Shown here: positions 8,322-16,580 of the stretch, piece by piece
Position numbering within the stretch: position 1 is the first letter of the stretch
How the letters are laid out: every line of letters starts with the position of its first letter
DNA from: an uncultured Litoreibacter sp.
Lineage (GTDB): Bacteria > Pseudomonadota > Alphaproteobacteria > Rhodobacterales > Rhodobacteraceae
DNA length: 64,000 nucleotides
Reading direction: 5' to 3'
Assembly: GCA_947492995.1 (NCBI GenBank)
Contig: CANLOU010000002.1
Location: 372,001-436,000 of the forward strand
Translations under genes and position numbers: made by a program
Notes under the pieces: model-generated
Seen by the model: the letters and a program-made list of their open reading frames with translations, nothing else
Database searches by the model: none
What the model was told of the DNA's origin: nothing

Positions 8322-9286
8322 GAGTTCACATTCTCGATGACTGGTTCGACACGTTGCGCGGGCTGCCATGCTTCGAAAAGCTGGAGGCGCATGATGTCAC
8401 GGTCTGGACGGATCACCAGCCCGACCCGACCGCATTGGCCGAACGGGTGCAGGAGGCCGAGGCGCTGGTCCTCTTCCGCGAACGCACCAAAATCGGGGCA
8501 GAGCTGTTGTCGAAAACGCCAATGCTCAAACTGGTCTCCCAGCGTAGCGTCTATCCGCATATTGATGTGGACGCCTGCACCGCCAACAATGTGCTGCTGT
8601 GTTCCAACATGCATTCAGATACGCCGTCCTATGCGGCGGCTGAGCATACGCTGGCGCTTATTCTCGCAAGTTTCCGGCAAATTCCGCAGCAATCTACCTC
8701 GATCAAGGCTGGCGGCTGGCAGTCCGGAGTAGGGCGCACGCTCCGTGGCCGGACGCTGGGGCTTTATGGCTATGGGCGGATCGCGCAGGCGGTTGCAGGC
8801 TACGCCAAGGCCATCGGCATGAAGGTGCAATGGTGGTCTTCAGATGAAGGCCGCGCACGCGCAGCGGCGGCGGGCGAAAAGGTTGCCGCGTCAAGGGAGG
8901 CATTTTTTGCGACCTCTGACGTGGTCAGCCTGCATGTCCGCCTGAAGCCCGCCACACGCGGGATCATCACCGCGACCGACCTCGCGGCCATGCAGCCGCG
9001 CGCATTGTTCGTCAACACGTCACGATCCGGCCTGGTGGAGCAGGGCGCGTTAGAGGCCGAAATCGCCCAAGACCGTATCTATGCGGCGGTCGACGTGTTC
9101 GACAAAGAGCCGGTGACAGACACGGTTCACCCGCTGCTGACCCATCCCAATGTGTTGGCCACACCCCATATCGGCTATGTGACGGAGGACGAGTTTGATC
9201 TGCAGTTCTCCGACATTTTTGACCAGATCAACGCCTACGCGGCGGGCCAGCCGATCCACATGATTAACCCTGAGATTTGGACGTAA
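8318..9286 (+). CDS. D-isomer specific 2-hydroxyacid dehydrogenase
   Basis: NAD(P)-dependent oxidoreductase of 322 residues interconverting a 2-hydroxy acid and its 2-keto acid. The family layout is clear: a split substrate-binding domain, a central Rossmann domain with GLYGYGRIAQAVAGYA (near residue 147), the catalytic Arg in NTSRSGLVEQGAL, Glu in DVFDKEPV and His in TPHIGYV. Position between the PrpF-like isomerase and the TcuA-like flavoprotein suggests it oxidises or reduces an intermediate of the imported acid's breakdown. It is coupled to the upstream small gene by ATGA overlap and followed after three bases by the flavoprotein. Substrate unknown. Confidence 0.9.
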   Translation: MRVHILDDWFDTLRGLPCFEKLEAHDVTVWTDHQPDPTALAERVQEAEALVLFRERTKIGAELLSKTPMLKLVSQRSVYPHIDVDACTANNVLLCSNMHSDTPSYAAAEHTLALILASFRQIPQQSTSIKAGGWQSGVGRTLRGRTLGLYGYGRIAQAVAGYAKAIGMKVQWWSSDEGRARAAAAGEKVAASREAFFATSDVVSLHVRLKPATRGIITATDLAAMQPRALFVNTSRSGLVEQGALEAEIAQDRIYAAVDVFDKEPVTDTVHPLLTHPNVLATPHIGYVTEDEFDLQFSDIFDQINAYAAGQPIHMINPEIWT

Positions 9287-9289
9287 AAC

Positions 9290-10765
9290 ATGACATCAAT
9301 CGTGATCGCTGGGTCCGGCAATGCGGCGCTTTGCGCGGGGATTGCCGCGCTTGAGGCGGGGGCCAATGTGCTGATGCTCGAAAAGGCCGAGGAGCCGTTG
9401 GCAGGTGGCAACACGAAATACACCGCCGGCGCGATGCGGTTTGCCTACAACACGGGCGAGGACCTCATCCCCTTGCTCAAGGACCCGCATGACCCGCGCT
9501 TGAAGGTCACGGATTTTGGCGGCTACACCAAGGAAAAATTTGCGGATGACTTGCTGGGCTTCAACGATGGTCGCCCCCTCAGTATCGAGCAGGAAACGTT
9601 GATATCCGAAAGCTATGCCGCGATGAACTGGCTGGGTTCGCATGACGTGAAATTCGAACCCATCTTCAGCCGCCAGAGTTTTGAAAAGGACGGGCGGCAC
9701 GTGTTCTGGGGCGGGCTGACCCTGGCCGCCGAGAACGAGGGCGTCGGCCTCTTTGACCAAGAACTTGCCGCATTCAAGCGTCTGGGCGGCCGGATCAGAT
9801 ACGGGGTGGCGGTGACCGAACTGACCGCCGATGGCGGCACGGTCAGCGGCGTGAAGACAAGCACAAACGAGACGATTCCGGCCGATGCGGTCATTCTCGC
9901 CTGCGGCGGGTTCGAGGCCAATGACAAGCTGCGTCAAAAACATATCGGCGCGGATTGGGACAAGGCCAAGGTGCGCGGAACGCCGCATAATACGGGCGAT
10001 GGTTTGGAAATGGCCCAGGCGCTTGGCGCGCAGGAATACGGCTACTTCGGTGGCTGCCATGCGACGCCAATGGATTTGCATATGGCCAATTACGGCAATC
10101 TCGACATTCCGCCGGGCGAGCGCAAAAACTACCGCAAAATCTGTTATTTTCTGGGGGTCATGCTGAACGCCAATGGGGATCGTTTTGTTGATGAGGGCAT
10201 CAACTTTCGCAACTACACCTATGCGCAATTTGGCGCGGCGATTATGGAGCAACCCGACCATTTCGCGTGGCAAATCTTCGACGCAAAAGTCGCGGACCTG
10301 CTGTATGGGGAGTATTATTTTCACGACGCGCATTTCGTCGAAGCAGATACGTTAGAAGGCCTTGTTGAACTGCTTGACGGCGTCGACCAGGCCGCCGCGT
10401 TGCGGACGCTGACCGCGTTCAACGACGCGGTCGATGCGGACACGGATTTCGATCCCACGGTGTTGGATGGCAAAAGCACCAACGGGCTGGCGCTTAACAA
10501 AACCAACTGGGCGCAGAGCTTCGATCAGGGCCCGTTTCGAGCCTACCCCGTGACAGGCGGCATCACGTTCACATATGGCGGCCTGAAGGTTGATGATACT
10601 GGCGCGGTCATGGCCGCTTCGGGGCAGCCTATTGCGGGGCTCTACGCCTGCGGCGAAATGGTGGGCGGGGTCTTCTTCAACGGCTACCCTGGCGGCTCCG
10701 GGCTGACCTCGGGCGCGGTTTTTGGTCGACGCGCCGGGGCAGGGGCTGCTAGGAGCGCGTCCTAA
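9290..10765 (+). CDS. FAD-dependent tricarballylate dehydrogenase-like protein (TcuA family)
   Basis: Flavoprotein of the fumarate-reductase/succinate-dehydrogenase flavoprotein superfamily, 491 residues. It begins with a dinucleotide-binding loop (VIAGSGNAALCAGIAALEAG), followed by the FAD segment EKAEEPLAGGNTKYTAGAMR. A late segment GGITFTYGGLKVD and the C-terminal FAD loop GLYACGEMVGGVFFNGYPGGSG complete the fold. These match TcuA, which oxidises tricarballylate to cis-aconitate. Together with a tricarboxylate transporter and a PrpF-like isomerase this supports tricarballylate or a related poly-carboxylate as substrate. A TcuB electron-transfer partner is not seen nearby, so the electron acceptor is unclear. 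Other members of this family reduce or oxidise ketosteroids or urocanate. Confidence 0.85.
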   Translation: MTSIVIAGSGNAALCAGIAALEAGANVLMLEKAEEPLAGGNTKYTAGAMRFAYNTGEDLIPLLKDPHDPRLKVTDFGGYTKEKFADDLLGFNDGRPLSIEQETLISESYAAMNWLGSHDVKFEPIFSRQSFEKDGRHVFWGGLTLAAENEGVGLFDQELAAFKRLGGRIRYGVAVTELTADGGTVSGVKTSTNETIPADAVILACGGFEANDKLRQKHIGADWDKAKVRGTPHNTGDGLEMAQALGAQEYGYFGGCHATPMDLHMANYGNLDIPPGERKNYRKICYFLGVMLNANGDRFVDEGINFRNYTYAQFGAAIMEQPDHFAWQIFDAKVADLLYGEYYFHDAHFVEADTLEGLVELLDGVDQAAALRTLTAFNDAVDADTDFDPTVLDGKSTNGLALNKTNWAQSFDQGPFRAYPVTGGITFTYGGLKVDDTGAVMAASGQPIAGLYACGEMVGGVFFNGYPGGSGLTSGAVFGRRAGAGAARSAS

Positions 10766-10783
10766 AGTCAACGGAGACACCGC

Positions 10784-11470
10784 ATGAAACGTTCCCGCAT
10801 CAACGACATCATGGCCGAGGCGGATGACATGATCCGCCGTTATGGCTTCACCTTGCCGCCATTTGCGTATTGGACGCCTGACGAATTCGCGGCCAAGGCG
10901 GCCTCGGCGCGGGCGCTGATTGACGCGCGGTGCGGCTGGGACGTCACTGATTACGGAGACGGGGATTTCGACAAGATGGGGCTGTTCCTGTTCACCTTGC
11001 GCAATGGTCGGTTGGCCGATCTGCAACGCGGCGGCGGGATGTGTTACGCCGAAAAGCTGCTCATCTCCAAGCAAGACCAGCTGTCGCCTATGCACACACA
11101 TGTCATCAAGGCCGAGGACATCATCAACCGGGGCGGGGCCACGATGGTGGTAGAGCTTTTCGGCTCGGATGATGACGGCAATTTTGCCGAGGACAAGGGC
11201 GGCATGGTGATGTGCGACGGGATCGAGCGGCCCTTCGCGGCCGGCGAGAAACTCCAATTTGCGCCGGGCGAAAGCCTGACCTTGATGCCCGGTGACTGGC
11301 ACGCGTTCTGGGGGGAGGGCGGCGACGTCCTTATCGGTGAAGTCTCCACCGTCAACGATGATGAGACGGATAATATCTTCCGATCTCCCATCGGCAGATT
11401 CTCCCAAATTGATGAGGATGTGGCCCCCACCCATCTGTTGGTCAGCGACTACGCAGCACGCCTGACATAG
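10784..11470 (+). CDS. D-lyxose ketol-isomerase-like cupin enzyme
   Basis: Cupin-fold sugar isomerase of 228 residues resembling D-lyxose isomerase, which interconverts D-lyxose and D-xylulose with a divalent metal. Recognisable segments are YAEKLLISKQDQLSPMHTH (metal-binding histidines in MHTH) and the glutamate-containing TMVVELF; a later histidine lies in MPGDWHAFWGEGG. It starts 18 bases after the flavoprotein and appears to end the operon. A sugar isomerase in a tricarboxylate operon is unexpected: either the real substrate is a sugar acid, or this cupin acts on another hydroxy-ketone. The downstream 114 bases lead to the LacI gene. Confidence 0.8.
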   Translation: MKRSRINDIMAEADDMIRRYGFTLPPFAYWTPDEFAAKAASARALIDARCGWDVTDYGDGDFDKMGLFLFTLRNGRLADLQRGGGMCYAEKLLISKQDQLSPMHTHVIKAEDIINRGGATMVVELFGSDDDGNFAEDKGGMVMCDGIERPFAAGEKLQFAPGESLTLMPGDWHAFWGEGGDVLIGEVSTVNDDETDNIFRSPIGRFSQIDEDVAPTHLLVSDYAARLT

Positions 11471-11540
11471 CTGCGCTTATCCGGCACCGCATCGCGGTTG
11501 CTTGCTCAAACGGCGCATCCGGTCATAAATCCGTTGCGCT

Positions 11541-11556
11541 CCGAAACCGGTTTCGG
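11541..11556. promoter_or_regulatory. LacI-family operator
   Basis: CCGAAACCGGTTTCGG is a perfect 16-base palindrome with the central CG step typical of LacI-family operators. It lies 28 bases upstream of the lacI-type regulator ATG, which leads the sugar ABC operon, so autoregulation of the whole operon is the natural reading. Confidence 0.8.
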
Positions 11557-11584
11557 TTAGCGTTTCGGAAGGAAGGGGGAATCG

Positions 11585-12655
11585 ATGTCTGCAAAACCAG
11601 TCAGCCTGAAAGTGCTTGCCGCGCGTCTCGGCCTGACCGTTGGGACGGTCAGTCGTGCGCTGAACGGTTACAAAGACATCAGTCCCGTCACCCGTGATCG
11701 CGTCAAACGCGCCGCCGATGAAATGGGGTATCGCCCCAACCAGACGGCCCGCCGTCTGTCGCTCGGCGCACCAGAAACGGTTTGCTACCTGATGCCCCGC
11801 TACAGCAGCTCGATCGCCCAGCCGTTCGTGGCGCAACTGCTGCAGGGGCTGGGCGAGGCGCTGAGCAAAAGAAACTGGGACTTGCTGGTCAGCCATGCCG
11901 AGTCCTCGAAAGAAGAGCTGGCCCAGATTGACCGGTTGGTGCGCTCGGGCCGGGTCGGAGGGCTGGTCATTTCCCGCCCGTTGAAAAACGACCCCCGCAT
12001 CCGGCTTATTCAGGATCTGAAATGCCCCTTTGTGGTGCATGGCCGCACCGCGTCCAGCGATGATTACGCATGGTACGACGTTGATGGTGATGCGGCCTTC
12101 GTCGAGGCGGTCAACCACTTGGTGGGGCTCGGGCACGGCGACATCGCCTTTGTCGGTGCGCCGCTGCAGTACCAGTTCGCGCAGGACCGGTTGAACGGCT
12201 ACGAGCGCGCAATGCTCGGCAACGGGCTGACGCTGACCCGCGAATACACACAGATCGCTGATTTCAGTGACGAGGGCGGCGAGATCGCGACCAACATGCT
12301 CCTTGATCTGCCGAAACCGCCAACGGCCATTGTCTGCGTGTCGGACACGATGGCGCTTGGGGCGCTGGCCGCGATCCGCGAACGCGGCATGGTGCCGGGA
12401 CAGGACATCTCGGTCATTGGGTATGACGGTTTGAAATTTGGCACCCATGCCAACCCGCCTTTGTCCACGATGGCGCAGCCGCAGGCGCATGCGGGGCGCC
12501 GGCTGGGCGACATGCTGCTGTCGATCATCGACGGGGACGACCCCACCAAACATCAAGAATTGCAACGCGCGTATTTGTTGCGGCGCAAAACAGACGGACC
12601 TCTGCACCTTGCCGAGGCCGGATCCATCGTTTCTGAAAGGGAGGAACTTCAATGA
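11585..12655 (+). CDS. LacI-family transcriptional regulator of the sugar ABC operon
   Basis: DNA-binding repressor of 356 residues. Residues 6-30 are the LacI helix-turn-helix (LKVLAARLGLTVGTVSRALNG), followed by the hinge region DRVKRAADEMGYRPNQTARRLS and a periplasmic-binding-protein-like sensor domain. Late motifs AIVCVSDTMALGALAAIRE and DISVIGYDGL are typical of the family. It is the first gene of an operon with a sugar importer and a glycosidase, and a palindromic operator lies just upstream. The stop overlaps the start of the binding-protein gene (ATGA). The inducer is probably the imported glycoside or its product; the AglR-like context suggests an alpha-glycoside, but this is inference. 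Confidence 0.92.
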   Translation: MSAKPVSLKVLAARLGLTVGTVSRALNGYKDISPVTRDRVKRAADEMGYRPNQTARRLSLGAPETVCYLMPRYSSSIAQPFVAQLLQGLGEALSKRNWDLLVSHAESSKEELAQIDRLVRSGRVGGLVISRPLKNDPRIRLIQDLKCPFVVHGRTASSDDYAWYDVDGDAAFVEAVNHLVGLGHGDIAFVGAPLQYQFAQDRLNGYERAMLGNGLTLTREYTQIADFSDEGGEIATNMLLDLPKPPTAIVCVSDTMALGALAAIRERGMVPGQDISVIGYDGLKFGTHANPPLSTMAQPQAHAGRRLGDMLLSIIDGDDPTKHQELQRAYLLRRKTDGPLHLAEAGSIVSEREELQ

Positions 12656-13998
12656 AACGCACAACAACCTTTATGGCCGGATTGCTGGTCTCAACGGCCC
12701 TGGTGACGGCGGCAAATGCTGACACAATCCGCTTCTGGACAATGGAAGTGCAGCCCGAGCGCATGGCCGTTCAAGAAGAAATGGCAGCAGGCTTTGAAGC
12801 CGCGACAGGCCACAAAGTCGAGATCATCCCGGTTGAGGAATCCGACATTCAGACCCGCGCCACTGCGGCCTTTGCGGCGGGCGATCTGCCGGACGTGTTG
12901 AACCATACCGTGCAGCACCTGCTGCCCTATGCCGAAGCGGGTCTTCTGGACACTGCCGCGGCGACCGAGGTGGTCGAAGACCTTGGCACTGACACATTCG
13001 CGTCCGGCCCGGTCCGGATGGCGATGTCTGACGGCGAGATCGTCTCCGTGCCAACCGATGGTTGGACACAGCTGGTTGTCTATCGCTCCGATCTGTTCTC
13101 GGAAAAAGGCCTTGCGGCTCCGACAACATTTGAAGCCATGTCCGCCGCAATGGACGCGCTGCACAACCCGCCGGAGATGTACGGCTTCGTGGCCGCGACC
13201 AAGATCGACGAAGGCTACATGATGCAGCTGATCGAGCATCTGTCGCTGGCAACGGGCTACTCGCCTATCAACGCCGACGGCTCCATCAACGAGGACACCA
13301 CCAACCTTGTGCAGCTGCTGGAGCTTTACAAAAAGATGGTCGAAAACTCGCCAGAGGGTGATCTGTACTGGTCGCAATCGCGCGAGCTGTATCTTGACGG
13401 CAAAGCTGCCATGGTGATCTGGTCGCCCTCCATTCTGGACGAGCTGGGCGGCCTGCGTGACAGCGCGCCTGTTACCATCTCCGATGACCCAACCACCAAG
13501 GAGCTGGCCCAAGCGACCGGTTTCTCGACAGTCATCGCGGGCCCCGGCAATGCGGACGGGGCGGCCTACGCCGACGTGCGTTACCTCGGCATCACTGCTG
13601 ATGCGAACACGGAAGTGGCGCAGGACTTTGTGAAATATGTGGTCTCCGAAGGGTATGGGAAGTGGTTGTCTCAGGCGCCTGAAGGCAAGTTCCCCGTCCG
13701 CCGTGGCAACGCCGCAGGTGACACGTCTTACGAAGCAACCTGGGCCGGACTGGACGTTGGCGTGGATCGTAAGGCGCCTTTGGCCGACATCTACCCGCAG
13801 CAAGTGATTGACGACATCGTCGCCGGTCTGTCCGTGGGCGACCGCTGGGGCGTGGCCGATGGCCAACTGGCCACCGCGTCCAAGATCGTCAACAGCCAGA
13901 TCATGTCTCAGGTCATCCGTCAGATGACCGATGGGGACCTGTCCGTGCAGGAAGCCGCCGACAAGATCGTCGCAGAGCACAAAGCGCTCGGCCTCTAA
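12652..13998 (+). CDS. ABC sugar transporter substrate-binding protein (family 1)
   Basis: Periplasmic carbohydrate receptor of 448 residues. A signal peptide is visible (MKRTTTFMAGLLVSTALVTAANA, cleavage near residue 23). The mature protein begins DTIRFWTMEVQPERM and carries the extracellular-solute-binding family 1 pattern, including FAAGDLPDVLNH and VPTDGWTQLVVYRSDLF. A ribosome site GGAGGAAC precedes the ATG, which overlaps the lacI stop. It feeds the two permeases downstream, and a stable hairpin follows the stop. The sugar is unknown; the operon's glycosidase suggests a glycoside such as glucosyl- or mannosylglycerate or an alpha-glucoside. Confidence 0.93.
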   Translation: MKRTTTFMAGLLVSTALVTAANADTIRFWTMEVQPERMAVQEEMAAGFEAATGHKVEIIPVEESDIQTRATAAFAAGDLPDVLNHTVQHLLPYAEAGLLDTAAATEVVEDLGTDTFASGPVRMAMSDGEIVSVPTDGWTQLVVYRSDLFSEKGLAAPTTFEAMSAAMDALHNPPEMYGFVAATKIDEGYMMQLIEHLSLATGYSPINADGSINEDTTNLVQLLELYKKMVENSPEGDLYWSQSRELYLDGKAAMVIWSPSILDELGGLRDSAPVTISDDPTTKELAQATGFSTVIAGPGNADGAAYADVRYLGITADANTEVAQDFVKYVVSEGYGKWLSQAPEGKFPVRRGNAAGDTSYEATWAGLDVGVDRKAPLADIYPQQVIDDIVAGLSVGDRWGVADGQLATASKIVNSQIMSQVIRQMTDGDLSVQEAADKIVAEHKALGL

Positions 13999-14007
13999 GA
14001 TCAAATT

Positions 14008-14037
14008 GGGCGGCGCGGGGGTCTCCTTGCGCCGTCC
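14008..14037 (+). promoter_or_regulatory. Intercistronic hairpin after the sugar-binding protein gene
   Basis: GGGCGGCGC (14008-14016) pairs with GCGCCGTCC (14029-14037) in a 9-base stem with one G-U pair and a 12-base loop. There is no T run. It sits just after the binding-protein stop and before the permease gene, consistent with mRNA 3'-end protection or partial termination. Confidence 0.7.
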
Positions 14038-14055
14038 ATCATTTGGACGCAGGTC

Positions 14056-15348
14056 ATGACAGATCAACGCAAACCACAGCCGCCCAAGGGATTGGGACCA
14101 TTGGCCAAGCGCGAGATGCGCTTCGCCTATCTGCTGTTGTTGCCCACGTTTTTGATTGTTTTGTCGGTCGTCCTCTTTCCGCTGGTGGCCAATGTCTGGA
14201 TCAGCTTCAAGCCGGTCACATTGGGCGACCTGCGCGCGCCTTCGATCTTGATTAACGAACGCTTGATGGGGGATCTCGACGCCGTCGGCGACGAGGCCGA
14301 CATCCGGTACCGCGCGCGCAACTCCTCGCGCAAAAGCGCGATTGCCGATGTGGTCATGACCGACACTTTGCCTGCCACGCTGAGGGTGGTCGCCGTGGAT
14401 GAGCGCTGCACCATCGAGGGCGAAAACCTGCGCTGCGACCTTGGCGACTATGAAGCAGGCCAGCGCGAGGACATCCTTGTGCGCGTGGCGGCCACGGCTG
14501 ACTTCCTTAGCGATCCGCCCAACGTCAAAGACACCAAACCCGTCTTCGACTACGTCCCCGAAAACATCCTGACCAATAACGACTTCACGCTCGACAATTT
14601 TCGCAAGGTCTTCAACGCCTCGGATTTCTGGACGGTGCTGTGGGCGTCGATGTATTACACCATCGCGGGCACTGTTGGCGCGCTCGTTATGGGGCTTTTT
14701 GCGGCGCAGCTGATGAACATGGCTTTCCGCGGTCGCGCCGTTCTGCGCGGGCTGTTCCTGTCGCCCTATGTGGCTCCGGTCATTGCTGTGGCGCTCGCTT
14801 GGGTGCTGCTTTTGGACCCCGGTCCGGGCGGCACGCTGAATGCGCTGCTGATCCAGCTTGGGGTCATTGAAGGGCCAATCAGTTTTCTTGGTCAACGCGT
14901 GGCAGAGATCAGCTTTCTGGGCCTGACCTTCAACTTCCCCGTGGCGCTGACGGTGGTCATCATCTTCGAAATCTGGCGCTACTTCCCGCTGGCGATGCTG
15001 TTCATTCTGGCGCGGATGCAGTCCATGTCCACCGACATCTACGAGGCTGCCGAGATCGACGGGGCCACCCCGATCCAGCAATTCCGCTTCATCTCTTTGC
15101 CGCAGCTGATGGGCATCATGGCGGTGCTGTTCCTGCTGCGCTTCATCTGGACCTTTAACAAGTTTGACGACATCTTCCTGCTGACCGGCGGGGCGGCGGG
15201 CACCCGCACGCTGACGGTCAATGTCTACGAGCAGGCCTTCGCCATCTCCAACCTCGGGGCGGGGGCAGCGGTCGCGGTTGTGGTGTTCGTGATCCTGCTG
15301 ATGTTCTCGGTGATCTTCTTCAAGTTCTCGCCGGAGGATGACGCATGA
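14056..15348 (+). CDS. Sugar ABC transporter permease (MalF-type) with a DUF11-like periplasmic insert
   Basis: Membrane subunit of the sugar importer, 430 residues. The first membrane segment is at about 25-45. It is followed by a loop of about 130 residues before the core permease segments resume near 190. Within the loop, residues 83-147 resemble a DUF11/conserved-repeat beta-sandwich: ADVVMTDTLPATLRVV, then a pair of cysteines (118 and 127), DLGDYEAGQ and VRVA. The rest is a normal binding-protein-dependent permease, with the ATPase-contact loop EAAEIDGATPIQQF. E. coli MalF also has a large loop here, which contacts the binding protein, but of a different fold. The stop overlaps the next permease start. 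Family call is firm; the role of the insert is inference. Confidence 0.92.
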   Translation: MTDQRKPQPPKGLGPLAKREMRFAYLLLLPTFLIVLSVVLFPLVANVWISFKPVTLGDLRAPSILINERLMGDLDAVGDEADIRYRARNSSRKSAIADVVMTDTLPATLRVVAVDERCTIEGENLRCDLGDYEAGQREDILVRVAATADFLSDPPNVKDTKPVFDYVPENILTNNDFTLDNFRKVFNASDFWTVLWASMYYTIAGTVGALVMGLFAAQLMNMAFRGRAVLRGLFLSPYVAPVIAVALAWVLLLDPGPGGTLNALLIQLGVIEGPISFLGQRVAEISFLGLTFNFPVALTVVIIFEIWRYFPLAMLFILARMQSMSTDIYEAAEIDGATPIQQFRFISLPQLMGIMAVLFLLRFIWTFNKFDDIFLLTGGAAGTRTLTVNVYEQAFAISNLGAGAAVAVVVFVILLMFSVIFFKFSPEDDA

Positions 15349-16577
15349 GCCGCTTTGGAAACATCTTCTACCTCTGCCTTGTGTTCGGCGCGCTCTGGGG
15401 GGCGATCTCGACTATCCTCATCACGCTGCTGGCGCTGTTTGTCTCGGGCCAACCGTTCCAGCCGCAGGTCACCGCCGGTGCCATCGCGGGCCTTGTTTCG
15501 GCGGCGGTGCTCACCGGACTGCAACCCGCCAAGCGCACCCCCGCCATGGTGGCTTTTGCAGCCTTCGCCTTTGTGCTGACCCTCACACTTGCGTCTGGTG
15601 CCACGCCCCTTGGCTTGCCGCTGGGCACGTATTCCTTCGGGCAGCTGATCTTCACCATCCTGATCGCGGTCTTCGCGGTGCAATCCGTCACCCTCACCGC
15701 CAAGCATCTGGGCCCCGGCAAGGAACGCCGCTACAATGTCGAGGTGCTGTGCCTGCGCTTCCTGAAGGGCTTCGGGCTGGTGGTCTTCACCATCGCCGTG
15801 GCGCTGCCGTTCTTTGTCATGGTGATGATGAGCCTGAAAAACCAGCAGCTGCTGCTGTCCAACCCGCTCGACTTTTCCATCAACTTCGCCCAAGGGGCGG
15901 AGGCGCTGTTTCGCAGCTATATCGAGCTGTTCACCCAGTACCATTTCGGCAGCTACCTGCTGAACTCTGCCCTGGTCTCTGTCGCCACCGTCGCCATCAC
16001 GCTGTTTTTCGCGGTCCCCGGGGCCTACGCGGTGGCGCGGCTGAAATTCCCGGGCCAGAACTTCCTGAGCCGGTCGATCCTGCTGATCTACATGGTGCCG
16101 ATGATCGTGCTGGTGATCCCGCTTTACGCTATCTTCAGCCAGCTTGGCATGCGCAACACGCTGTGGGGGCTGATGCTGGTCTATCCGGCCACCACCATCC
16201 CCGTGGCGCTGTATATGCTGCAAGGCTACTTCCGTGGCATCCCTGCCGAGCTGGAGGAGGCCGGCCTGATGGACGGGCTGATCCGCCTGAACGTGATCCG
16301 CAAAATTACCTTGCCGCTGGCGCTGCCTGCGCTTGCCTCGGTTGCGCTTTACGTCTTCATGATCGCATGGAACGAGTTCCTTTTCGCCTTCATGTTCCTC
16401 GACAATGTCGACCTCTACACCCTGTCGCGCGGCATCGCCGAGCTGAACTCGTCGGAGGTCCCCCGCCAACATCTCATGGCCGGAGCCGTCATCGCGACGG
16501 TGCCCGTCCTCGCCCTGTTCCTCTGGTTCGAACGCTTCCTTGTTGCGGGGCTGACGGCCGGAAGTGTGAAAGGATAA
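15345..16577 (+). CDS. Sugar ABC transporter permease (MalG-type) with extra N-terminal membrane region
   Basis: Second permease subunit, 410 residues. The conserved MalG-like core starts near residue 140 (RFLKGFGLVVFTIAVALPFFVMVMMSLKN) and includes the ATPase-contact loop EEAGLMDGLIRLNVIRKI; the usual family length is about 280. The first 130 residues are extra and hydrophobic, with about four predicted membrane segments (10-33, 42-58, 67-83, 98-118) and no motif I recognise. The ATG overlaps the stop of the preceding permease, so this start is well supported. Cotranscribed with the glycosidase and ATPase genes. Confidence 0.92.
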   Translation: MSRFGNIFYLCLVFGALWGAISTILITLLALFVSGQPFQPQVTAGAIAGLVSAAVLTGLQPAKRTPAMVAFAAFAFVLTLTLASGATPLGLPLGTYSFGQLIFTILIAVFAVQSVTLTAKHLGPGKERRYNVEVLCLRFLKGFGLVVFTIAVALPFFVMVMMSLKNQQLLLSNPLDFSINFAQGAEALFRSYIELFTQYHFGSYLLNSALVSVATVAITLFFAVPGAYAVARLKFPGQNFLSRSILLIYMVPMIVLVIPLYAIFSQLGMRNTLWGLMLVYPATTIPVALYMLQGYFRGIPAELEEAGLMDGLIRLNVIRKITLPLALPALASVALYVFMIAWNEFLFAFMFLDNVDLYTLSRGIAELNSSEVPRQHLMAGAVIATVPVLALFLWFERFLVAGLTAGSVKG

Positions 16578-16580
16578 CGC

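Noticed and set aside
12691-15081. Long (796-codon) open frame on the minus strand
   Set aside because: Antisense to the sugar-binding protein and permease genes, which have clear family motifs. Its composition (many His, Arg, Gln) is typical of reverse-frame translation in GC-rich DNA.
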